A stretch of 11,602 nt of DNA from FW021-bin31 sp964422465 (GTDB lineage: Bacteria > Bacteroidota > Bacteroidia > Chitinophagales > Chitinophagaceae): assembly GCA_964422465.1 (NCBI GenBank), contig CAYRBD010000099.1, forward strand, positions 1 through 11,602, given 5' to 3'. Position 1 is the stretch's first letter. Each line of letters begins with the position of its first letter. Position numbers and translations under genes: made by a program. The notes under the pieces were generated by a model. That model was not told the DNA's origin and searched no databases. It was given only the letters and a program-made list of their open reading frames with translations. Shown here piece after piece: positions 1 to 6,782 of the stretch.

Positions 1-1230
1 TTGATATTTAGCTTCGGAAGCCCCCAACCGGATTCCCAGATGTTGAACTTCTTCTCCAGATATTATTTTTTGTTTGGGTAATAATGCTTTGAAAATACGC
101 GGATCATGCTTCAGGCGAAGAAATCTCGTTTTGAAATGCTTTCCTTCTCTTGCCCGCAGCCATAGCAGCTTTATGGCGCTCCACACTAATATGGGAGTAA
201 TAAAGGAAAAGAGAAGTATGGCAACCAGCAGCAGAGAAATACTTTGAAAAGGATAGACCAATAAATGACCTGTCAGGCTTATCAGCAGCTCTGCCGCTAA
301 CAATCCCTGCACAGCGAGGCAAAGCACACACCATTGCCTTGCCACCTGCCATTGATAATAAACGGAGAAAAAAACGTAAGGTATGGCCAGTACATTCAGC
401 CAGACCACCAAGCCCATTATGTGGGCATCCATGCCACTCAACAGTAGGCTGAGATACCCTCCTGCAAAGTAAATAAAGCCTACTTCACTCCAACTGACTA
501 CATTTCCTAATTTTGCCGCTTTAGAATGGATAATAGCATTGCAGTTCATCCCTCTCCCTGCATTATGAGAATGCTTACCCACCGCACATATTTTCTGCAG
601 TACCGGATTTTGACGGTCCACCTCATACCAAAGCAGCATACCGGTAATTACCGTACCAGCAAACGACAACAAAGTATATAAGAAAGGGAAAAGCATCTGA
701 GAGCCATCCTGAATAAAGGCATTTACAAAAATCAATGCCGACAGCAGAATGGCAAGCGATAATGCCAATGGAATACGAGAGCGTTTAAGTCGCTCCTGCC
801 AGAGTTTTTTCTTATACTCCGGTTCTCCGGCGCCTTCTGAAGCTTCAGCCAGCATCACTGTTCCGCTAAAAATAGCAGAAAATTGTGCTAAAGAAACGGT
901 TATAAGCCGGTGTTGATCAGAGGCATCGTAAGTGATCTCATCTGTATTCGCCTCGTGCACTATGGTAAACAAATCCTGATGATTTTCTTTTATATGAGCA
1001 ATAAAAGGAGGAGGAAAACCAGAAAGCTGACCTGTTTTAGTCTGAATACCTATATTTTGGACGTTCCATTTGGCCAGCGAGTCCATAATGCTCAGCAGGC
1101 TTGGATAATCTGGATGCTCCTGGAGGGTTTGCTGGAGGGTAGAGGATGTTACCGGCACTTTCAGCAACTTTAGCAGCTGGGACGTAGCCACAATGGCATT
1201 ATCATCATATTTTTGTAAAATGTTGAACAT
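1..1230 (-). CDS. VKOR-family disulfide-forming membrane protein with C39-like front domain (3' end outside window)
   Basis: I translated this open frame by hand; it runs 410 codons from ATG at 1230 to the window edge without a stop, so the C terminus is missing. Residues 1-125 resemble the peptidase C39-like domain that precedes VKOR in Bacteroidetes proteins, but the usual catalytic Cys motif is replaced by NAIVAT, so it should not be a protease. About five or six hydrophobic segments follow between residues 153 and 355. The VKOR signature is visible: Cys215 and Cys230, Ser236, and the redox pair Cys301-x-x-Cys304 in WCVLC. Such enzymes reoxidise thiol-disulfide carriers with quinone and so support disulfide bonds in exported proteins; family members often end in a thioredoxin domain, which would lie beyond base 1. 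Relatives are often found near peptide export genes, which cannot be checked here. The start at 1230 is the first Met of the frame that begins the conserved domain. Confidence 0.85.
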   Translation of the reverse strand, partial: MFNILQKYDDNAIVATSQLLKLLKVPVTSSTLQQTLQEHPDYPSLLSIMDSLAKWNVQNIGIQTKTGQLSGFPPPFIAHIKENHQDLFTIVHEANTDEITYDASDQHRLITVSLAQFSAIFSGTVMLAEASEGAGEPEYKKKLWQERLKRSRIPLALSLAILLSALIFVNAFIQDGSQMLFPFLYTLLSFAGTVITGMLLWYEVDRQNPVLQKICAVGKHSHNAGRGMNCNAIIHSKAAKLGNVVSWSEVGFIYFAGGYLSLLLSGMDAHIMGLVVWLNVLAIPYVFFSVYYQWQVARQWCVLCLAVQGLLAAELLISLTGHLLVYPFQSISLLLVAILLFSFITPILVWSAIKLLWLRAREGKHFKTRFLRLKHDPRIFKALLPKQKIISGEEVQHLGIRLGASEAKYQ

Positions 1231-1345
1231 ATTGTTCAGGTAAATTTTTAAAAGACTTAGTATTTTTATTATTATTTTTTGATCTGGTCTGGATCCCTGC
1301 AATAGTTACGATGGTAATAGTAGTGGGATCAGTAGAATTGATACA

Positions 1346-1598
1346 ATCTTTAATTTCGAATCTGGGCATCGCCTTTTTTAAGCACATATCATCTTCTTCC
1401 TGTACTCGTAATTGAGGATCAATTCTCTTATAACTGGCTTGTAAACCCTCTTTGCTATCGGCCAGATATTTTTTTCCAATAGCTGAGTACTGAATGGGCG
1501 AGGTTGTACTTACGAGCGGTCTCTGTCGTTCCCTCTCATTCTACTTCCTGAAGCATACTTTACTTCTCCTTCACCGTAAACCTACTTCCTGTTTTCAT
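1346..1598 (-). pseudogene. Decayed IS3-type transposase OrfA (helix-turn-helix subunit)
   Basis: From ATG at 1598 one frame reads MKTGSRFTVKEK, then TAA, then SMLQEVE, then TGA, then EGTTETARKYNLAHSVLSYW. This is the helix-turn-helix pattern of IS3/IS911-type OrfA proteins (ETARKYNLAHSVLSYWKK). Directly after YWKK, at a run of seven A, the family pattern jumps to another frame: KKYLADSKEGLQASYKRIDPQL and then a leucine-zipper-like stretch with EEDDMCLKKAMPRFEIKD. Two in-frame stops plus a frameshift in a homopolymer mean it is dead. No orfB follows, and I could not find terminal inverted repeats. It sits between the shortest mobC remnant and the VKOR gene, which points to past transposition at this boundary. 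The family call rests on remembered motif shape and should be confirmed by a protein search with both frames joined. Confidence 0.7.
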
Positions 1599-1881
1599 AT
1601 TCCTTAAATTTAATGTTACTAAATTGATTTTCAATTTTAGTTCAGTTTTTTTAAGGGGTTAATACACCAACATATTATTAACCTTTAATAATTGTCTATT
1701 CAAGTGTACTATCTGTAAAGTTATGTTTAAAATCAATTAAAATGAAACATTTCTCTCAAAACTATACTTTTGTGTAGGATATTGAATAATAGCAATATCA
1801 TATAAAGCTTTTAATACAAATAGATATAATAGAAATACTTGTGCATTTACTATTTCGGTTCTGGGTGGCAGCTATTAGTTT
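1599..1881. other. AT-rich gap, no gene recognised
   Basis: I see no coding pattern on either strand. The one clear structure is a hairpin at 1618-1641: ACTAAATTGA, loop TTT, TCAATTTTAGT, with one bulged base, followed on the plus strand by about seven T. It would work as a factor-independent terminator for plus-strand transcription, but no plus-strand gene reads into it. The stretch 1866-1880, just past the mobC remnant, is richer in G (GGGTGGCAGC) and resembles the bases just past the intact mobC stop at 10291-10300. Confidence 0.5.
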
Positions 1882-1965
1882 TTACTTCTTTCCAGTCTTC
1901 TCCAAAATAATCAAATGAGCCAGTTCCGGGTCGTTTTTAATACGTTCTATTTCCGATTCTATCAT
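1882..1965 (-). pseudogene. mobC 3'-end remnant, copy 1 (last 26 codons)
   Basis: The 27-codon frame ends IESEIERIKNDPELAHLIILEKTGKK, which matches the C terminus of the intact mobC at 10301-11602 except Pro to Thr near the end. The similarity begins exactly at the codon pair for Ile-Glu; upstream of it the sequence is unrelated and belongs to the 51-codon ORF. An ATG was created where mobC has CTG (Leu), and this ATG overlaps the stop of the upstream ORF as ATGA. As a protein it is only a tail of the coupling protein with no function of its own that I can name. It is evidence that a full mobC tail once stood here. Confidence 0.85.
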
Positions 1966-2117
1966 TTGTTCACTTTATTAAAATAGCGGGTAGGGAATTG
2001 TTCCGGTTTGGCCATATAGTCACGGCTGACCAGATCCATCTTTTCTATTACCTGCACCCGTATCAAAAAAGCGTTGCCTGACAGCATAAATGCTATGATA
2101 ATGAAACGCAGCGACAT
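1962..2117 (-). CDS. Small hypothetical membrane-anchored peptide (51 aa)
   Basis: The frame starts at ATG 2117 with MSLRFIIIAFMLSGNAFLIR, a single hydrophobic segment with an early Arg, and continues with a charged tail ending PTRYFNKVNK. An in-frame TAA five codons upstream limits any longer start. Its TGA overlaps the ATG of the mobC remnant. I do not recognise the family. It may be a real small inner-membrane or secreted peptide, the surviving end of a longer gene of another conjugative element, or chance. There is no Shine-Dalgarno sequence, which is normal for Bacteroidota and so uninformative. Confidence 0.35.
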   Translation of the reverse strand: MSLRFIIIAFMLSGNAFLIRVQVIEKMDLVSRDYMAKPEQFPTRYFNKVNK

Positions 2118-2238
2118 GAGAGAAAAGTTTTACAGTGTAAAAAATGGATCGATATAGGACGTTGATAGCTTAACGGCGGGTTAACAAATAAATAGCTGAA
2201 GGTAAAATTACTTTTCTCATATTACCAAATAAATTTGT

Positions 2239-2280
2239 TAATTCTATAGAATATTAACTCTTTAATATTTTATAGAATTA
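2239..2280. repeat. 19-bp inverted repeat with 4-base loop
   Basis: The left arm 2239-2257 (TAATTCTATAGAATATTAA) and right arm 2262-2280 (TTAATATTTTATAGAATTA) pair over 19 positions with one mismatch around a CTCT loop. Each arm also holds a TATAGAA core, and the left one is itself the palindrome ATTCTATAGAAT. It could be a strong AT-rich terminator for the operon upstream, or a pair of protein-binding sites. No poly-T tail follows on the minus strand, so plain factor-independent termination is not well supported. Confidence 0.6.
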
Positions 2281-2353
2281 GATGTTTTTTACATTTCCCC
2301 TGTCTATTCGTTTAAAGTTTTTACCAATCTTTGGCTGCTATGTGACTATTTAA

Positions 2354-2408
2354 GTACCATTAGGTAAAAATATTGGTACAAAAGATAATGATTATTTATC
2401 ATCATTAT
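2354..2408 (-). terminator. Possible terminator region directly behind the exonuclease gene
   Basis: Five bases past the stop of the exonuclease gene lies a hairpin with perfect 8-bp arms (ATAATGAT at 2385-2392 and ATCATTAT at 2401-2408). Read on the minus strand it is followed by CTTTTG. A second inverted repeat, GTACCA at 2354-2359 with TGGTAC at 2374-2379, comes next. The stems are AT-rich and weak and the T tract is short, so the placement supports termination more than the structure does. Confidence 0.4.
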
Positions 2409-2413
2409 ATAAT

Positions 2414-3781
2414 TTATATCTTCACTACTTTTTTGGGATTTTTACATACAAAAGAAATTATCAACTGCATGATATAATGGTTGCCTATATAAGGAATCAG
2501 CCGGTCTTTGATGTCCTCAGGAGAGCGGATATCTTCAGTATTGTCAATATATCCCATTCCGTAAAAATTACCGTTTTCCACCCAAACACAGCTTTTCTCC
2601 TCCTTGTGCCGCCCCTGGTCCATGATGTAAAAACCCGGCCTGTCTTCCGCCAAGTAAGAAAGCGCCTGATTCACCTTTTTGTTATAAATCTCCGCCGGCT
2701 CATTGGCCATGCAAAGCAAATCTGTTCTCTTATTCATCTTCCCGCACAGTTCACAACTACCTAAGCGGCATAGAGAGGGACAAAGCTTAAATCTCCGGAC
2801 CAGATCATAGAGTTTGTTGACTCCGGTTTCCCTTGTGGTAAACACTTGCACAGGGAGCAGACTCTTGTTGTATTTCCCGATAAACAACTGCTGATAACCC
2901 AATAAATCCTCATAAGAAAACAACCCGAATTTGGGTTCATATTTTTTCAAAGCACGGTTATATTTTGGCCAGAGACGTTTAATTTCCAGGCATTCCAGGA
3001 TAAAAGCTATCAGCTCGGTACCACACAGTTCAAAATCAACGGTATAAATATCCCGCAGAAAATTTTGCCGTTGCGGATGAGGATTGTTGCCGGTAAAATG
3101 CTGTGCTACACGCTTGTGGATGTTTTTTGCTTTGCCTACATACACGATCTTTCCTTTATTGTTCCTGAAATAATACACGCCCGGCTTTTCCGGTAAGGCT
3201 TCAAAATTTTCCTTAGGCAGATTGGGTGGCAGTTGTTGTTCTTTACTGCCTTTCTTTAGCATAGCTGATGTGATGTTCTCCGTATCCCATTCCAGTAATT
3301 TTTTAAACAGGGTGACGTTGGCATCCACATCACCGCCTGCGCGGTGCCGGTTCTCAACAGGGATGGACAAAGACCGGCAAAGGTTACCCAGGCTGTACGA
3401 ATGCAATCCCGGCTTTATCTTCCTGGCCATGCGGACGGTACAGAGCTTTTGTGCCGTATATTTATATCCTGCTTCTTCCAGATGGTGCTTTAAAAAAGAA
3501 TAATCAAAATTGACATTGTGGGCAACAAATATCCGTCCCTGCAGCAGGGCAAATACCTTCTCCGCCACTTCTTCAAATGACGGGCTGTTGCAGACCATAT
3601 CATTATCAATACCGGTCAATGCCGTAATGTACAGAGGAATATTTCGTTCCGGCCGGATCAGGGTATCATAACGATAAATGACAGACCTGCCATTGAATAT
3701 ACGAATGGCAATCTCAGTGATGTTGCCACCGGCGGCGCATCCGCCGGTAGTCTCTATATCTACAATAGCGTATTCCATCAT
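2414..3781 (-). CDS. DEDDh 3'-5' exonuclease (DnaQ-like) fused to GIY-YIG (UvrC/Cho-like) nuclease
   Basis: The 455-residue protein has two nuclease modules. Residues 4-165 form a DnaQ-type exonuclease: ExoI DIETTG with Asp8 and Glu10, ExoII AHNVNFD with Asp93, ExoIII HRAGGD with His146 and Asp151. All expected metal-binding residues are present. Residues 198-275 form a GIY-YIG domain: GVYYF, YVGKAKN at 214-220, Arg224, and the UvrC-like EIKRLWPKYN at 266-275. A cysteine cluster follows (Cys334, 338, 343, 346) that may bind metal. The fusion is known in bacteria as a DnaQ-UvrC-N or Cho-like protein. It is third in the operon behind dinB and dnaE, so it could give the alpha subunit a proofreading partner, incise damaged DNA, or both; that link is inference. 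The two tandem ATG codons at 3779-3781 and 3776-3778 leave the exact start open by one residue. Confidence 0.9.
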   Translation of the reverse strand: MMEYAIVDIETTGGCAAGGNITEIAIRIFNGRSVIYRYDTLIRPERNIPLYITALTGIDNDMVCNSPSFEEVAEKVFALLQGRIFVAHNVNFDYSFLKHHLEEAGYKYTAQKLCTVRMARKIKPGLHSYSLGNLCRSLSIPVENRHRAGGDVDANVTLFKKLLEWDTENITSAMLKKGSKEQQLPPNLPKENFEALPEKPGVYYFRNNKGKIVYVGKAKNIHKRVAQHFTGNNPHPQRQNFLRDIYTVDFELCGTELIAFILECLEIKRLWPKYNRALKKYEPKFGLFSYEDLLGYQQLFIGKYNKSLLPVQVFTTRETGVNKLYDLVRRFKLCPSLCRLGSCELCGKMNKRTDLLCMANEPAEIYNKKVNQALSYLAEDRPGFYIMDQGRHKEEKSCVWVENGNFYGMGYIDNTEDIRSPEDIKDRLIPYIGNHYIMQLIISFVCKNPKKVVKI

Positions 3782-3841
3782 GTTGTTTTAATAAAAAATC
3801 CGCGCTTATCTGCTTAGTCTGCGTCATCTGCGTTCCATCAT
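3773..3841. repeat. REP-like 9-base tandem units bounded by a 9-base direct repeat
   Basis: Between dnaE and the exonuclease gene four 9-base units stand in a row: AATCCGCGC (3797-3805), TTATCTGCT, TAGTCTGCG and TCATCTGCG (to 3832). The segment is bounded by identical TTCCATCAT at 3773-3781 and 3833-3841, exactly 60 bases apart. On the coding strand each is ATGATGGAA, and the promoter-distal one is the exonuclease start. The other lies four bases behind the dnaE stop. This looks like an insertion of a GCG-rich interspersed repeat with a 9-base target duplication, which moved the start codon away from dnaE. Confidence 0.55.
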
Positions 3842-3845
3842 CCTG

Positions 3846-6782
3846 TCACTCGCTTCTCGGATCTGCCTTTAGGGGCATTTTAGCACATTTTTCTACCTCA
3901 ATCGCGGGACAACCAAAGTCCAGCACCACTTTACCTTGTATCAGGTAAACCCCGTCTCCCCTCAGGGGATATTGTTTCAATTGTGGCGGAAAATGAACCG
4001 TATCTATAAAATCTCCTTTGGCGTCAAAGAAAGTTCCAAATTTCATGTGTTGCCCTTTTCTTGTGATCACATGCTTGTCACAGACAAAATCCGCTACCAC
4101 CCGAACAGTAATTCCTTCCAGATGAGGTAAATCTTTGGCATAAGCTGTTCCTCTGTAATCACTTTTTAATAAATCAAACAGGCTGGCGGACACCGGAAAG
4201 CCCATCAGTTCTATTTCATCATAAATATCTTCCAACAACGAACTTTCCAGCTTTGGCAACATCGGTTTGGCGCTCATGCTTTTGAATAAGACATCGGAAG
4301 TTTGGGTCTTGACTTTAGAAAGCAGCAGGTGCGCCTCCCATAACAATTCCTTTTTCCCCGTGCCGGTAAACCTAAAAGCGCCGGCACGAACAAGTACTAC
4401 CACCTGCTCCAACCCTGCGCCGGTTCGCAAAATGAAATTTTCCAGTCCGGTATAATCTCCGTTTTGCTTTCGCTCTTCTGAAATTTGTTGTGCCAGGCCG
4501 TTCTCCAAATTCAGCAGGCAATCAAACCCAAGGTAGATATCCCTGCCATCAATGGCGGTTTGATATTCGCTTTTATTCACACAGGGCAAACAAATGTTTC
4601 CACCCGCCTTTTTGGCTTCGTTGACATACACTTTCCGCCGGTAAAAACCACCATAATTGTTTAATACCGCTACCATGAATTCCAGTGGATAGTACGTCTT
4701 CAAATAAAGGCTCTGATAGCTTTCCACGGCAAAAGAGGCCGAATGGGCTTTATTAAAAGAATACCCGGCAAAGGATTCCATCTGCCGCCAGATTTCCTCC
4801 GATACCGGCTCCGGATAATTCATTTTTTTACAATGTGAAAAAAATTTCTCTTGAATGGCGCTCATCTTTTCGCCGGCTATGCGCTTGGCGCTCATCATCC
4901 GGCGTAATACATCCGCGTCGGCTAGATCCAGCCCCCCGTAATGATGTCCGATTTTCATTACATCCTCCTGATAAACCATGATGCCGTAGGTTTCTTTGAG
5001 TTGTTCTTCAAAAACCGGATGCGGATAGCACACTTTAGAAGGATCGTGATGTCTTTCGATATAGGCTTTCATCATGCCGGAAAAAGCTACGCCGGGCCGA
5101 ATGATGGAACTGGCGGCCACCAGCGTCAGGTAATTGTCGCACTTCAACTTGCTCAGGAGCTGACGCATGGCAGGACTTTCAATATAAAAGCAACCAATGG
5201 TATTGGCTGATTTTAATTGTGCGGCAATCTTTTCATCCTTGAAAAAACGCTTAGGGTTATCCGTATGCACAATCTCATCCCGGTTTTGCTTAATAATTTT
5301 CCGGCAGTCTTTGATATGGCCGATACCCCTCTGAGAAAGAATATCGAATTTCTCCAAATTGATATCTTCTGCGGTGTACATGTTAAATTGCGCCGTAGGT
5401 AAACCTTTGGGCGGATAGTCCAATGCACAATAACAGGTGAGCGGCTGTTCGGAAATCAGGATACCGGAGGCGTGAACCGTGCGTTGATTGGGAAAGTCCT
5501 CCGGGATTTTGTTACTCACCGACAGAATCATATCCGTGACTTCATTTTTGTTCAGCATGTTAGCCGGCTCGCGAATTAACCGGTCTATCTCCGCTTTGGG
5601 CAGGCCATATATTTTACCCAGTTCCCGGATGATAGATTTTGAGCGGAAGGTGCTCATGGCCCCCATGAGTGCCGTATGTCTGGCTTTGTAACGACGAAAA
5701 ATATAATCATAGACATCGTCCCGGTCGGCCCAGCTAAAATCCACGTCCAAATCGGGAGGTATTTTTCTTTTGGGATTCAAAAACCGCTCAAAATACAGAT
5801 TCAGGGCTATCGGATCCACATCGGTAATTCCCAGGCAATAAGCCACAATGGAATTGGCTCCACTGCCCCTGCCCATATAATGATATTGTCTGGAACGGGC
5901 ATAACGGCAAATATCATCCGTTATCAGGAAGTAGGCGGAAAAGTTCAGGTTATCGATGGTTTCCAACTCTTTCAACAGTCTTTCTTTTGCTGTTTTATCT
6001 TCACTGCCATAGCGCCGGGAAAGTCCCTCCATAGCATATTGGCAGAGTAGATTCTTATCATCATAATCACTCCCGGTAAAAGTCTTTTTATTGCGGACTG
6101 CGTTGAAATCGAAATCAAAAGAACATTGACAGAGTAGCTTTCGGGTATTGGCAATCAGTTGAGGAAACTGCTCAAAATTTTTCAACAATCCGGTTTTGGA
6201 AATCATGAATTCATCTTCCGCAGCAAACTGTCCGGGTTGTAATTGGGAAATCAGGATGTTGTGATCAATGGCTCGAAGCTGGCGGTGTAATTTATAATCC
6301 CGTCTGCCAAAGCTCACGGGATGCAAAATGACATATTTTTCTAACTCTTTCTTTGGAGCAAAAACAAGCTTGTTGAGTTGACGGGCTTCGATGCCGATAT
6401 ATTCATTCTCCCGAAGGTTTTCCGGTTTTATTTTACCGAACGGATAGACCACAAATACCTGCTGAAATTCCGGAGCTTTCTCCGGCAAGGGGGTTTTCGT
6501 CCGGTTGTGTTCCGTCATCAGCTCGTTTAGTTCCCTGAAGCCATTCGTATTTTTCGCTATACCGAAATAAAGCCATTCATCTCCATTCCGGTATTCCATC
6601 CCGGCCAGACCATTCAAGCCATGTGCTTTACAGGCCTTGATGAAATTCAAGGTGGCGGAGCTGTTGTTAATATCCGTCAGCACGGCCGTATCATATCCGC
6701 CCGCCGGCATATTGGCAATCAGCTGCCCAATGCTCAGTGTCCCGTAACGCAGGCTGTAATGACTATGCAGATTTAACAACAT
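3846..6782 (-). CDS. dnaE: DNA polymerase III alpha-type subunit, short error-prone-like form (DnaE/ImuC-like)
   Basis: This C-family polymerase is 978 residues, shorter than replicative DnaE (about 1160). An N-terminal PHP domain (HSHYS at 6-10) is present but the usual TDH is TDI at 36-38, so metal binding is probably impaired. The palm keeps its catalytic Asp residues: Asp346 and Asp348 in PPDLDVDF, and Asp480 in KFDILSQ. The MGRGSGANSIVAYCLGITDVDP block (303-324) is typical; GANS resembles the DnaE2/ImuC form. Helix-hairpin-helix and OB-like parts follow (OB around 890-955), and the tau-binding C-terminal region of replicative DnaE is missing. The gene starts inside the end of dinB with a 10-base overlap, so the two are probably translated together. 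I infer a translesion or gap-filling role with DinB, as in ImuB-DnaE2 systems, rather than chromosome replication. Confidence 0.92.
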   Translation of the reverse strand: MLLNLHSHYSLRYGTLSIGQLIANMPAGGYDTAVLTDINNSSATLNFIKACKAHGLNGLAGMEYRNGDEWLYFGIAKNTNGFRELNELMTEHNRTKTPLPEKAPEFQQVFVVYPFGKIKPENLRENEYIGIEARQLNKLVFAPKKELEKYVILHPVSFGRRDYKLHRQLRAIDHNILISQLQPGQFAAEDEFMISKTGLLKNFEQFPQLIANTRKLLCQCSFDFDFNAVRNKKTFTGSDYDDKNLLCQYAMEGLSRRYGSEDKTAKERLLKELETIDNLNFSAYFLITDDICRYARSRQYHYMGRGSGANSIVAYCLGITDVDPIALNLYFERFLNPKRKIPPDLDVDFSWADRDDVYDYIFRRYKARHTALMGAMSTFRSKSIIRELGKIYGLPKAEIDRLIREPANMLNKNEVTDMILSVSNKIPEDFPNQRTVHASGILISEQPLTCYCALDYPPKGLPTAQFNMYTAEDINLEKFDILSQRGIGHIKDCRKIIKQNRDEIVHTDNPKRFFKDEKIAAQLKSANTIGCFYIESPAMRQLLSKLKCDNYLTLVAASSIIRPGVAFSGMMKAYIERHHDPSKVCYPHPVFEEQLKETYGIMVYQEDVMKIGHHYGGLDLADADVLRRMMSAKRIAGEKMSAIQEKFFSHCKKMNYPEPVSEEIWRQMESFAGYSFNKAHSASFAVESYQSLYLKTYYPLEFMVAVLNNYGGFYRRKVYVNEAKKAGGNICLPCVNKSEYQTAIDGRDIYLGFDCLLNLENGLAQQISEERKQNGDYTGLENFILRTGAGLEQVVVLVRAGAFRFTGTGKKELLWEAHLLLSKVKTQTSDVLFKSMSAKPMLPKLESSLLEDIYDEIELMGFPVSASLFDLLKSDYRGTAYAKDLPHLEGITVRVVADFVCDKHVITRKGQHMKFGTFFDAKGDFIDTVHFPPQLKQYPLRGDGVYLIQGKVVLDFGCPAIEVEKCAKMPLKADPRSE

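Larger units (their letters stand above)
2118..2413. other. AT-rich intergenic stretch behind the polymerase operon
   Basis: No gene is supported. It holds two hairpin regions (2239-2280 and 2354-2408, listed separately), a short TTAAC-GGCGG-GTTAA palindrome near 2170-2184, and a 16-codon frame from ATG 2220 (MRKVILPSAIYLLTRR) that is too short to call. Transcription of the polymerase operon should end here. Confidence 0.4.

Noticed and set aside
910..1173. Plus-strand frame of 87 codons opposite the VKOR gene
   Set aside because: The minus strand codes a clear VKOR protein across the whole stretch; the plus frame has no family resemblance.
1205..1387. A 60-codon frame upstream of VKOR that could be a secreted peptide precursor
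   Set aside because: Its first half continues the reading frame of the decayed orfA (CLKKAMPRFEIKD), so it is the tail of that pseudogene and not a peptide gene.
1618..1641. Hairpin with T run as a terminator
   Set aside because: Its polarity suits the plus strand and no plus-strand gene precedes it, so I left it as a note in the gap entry.
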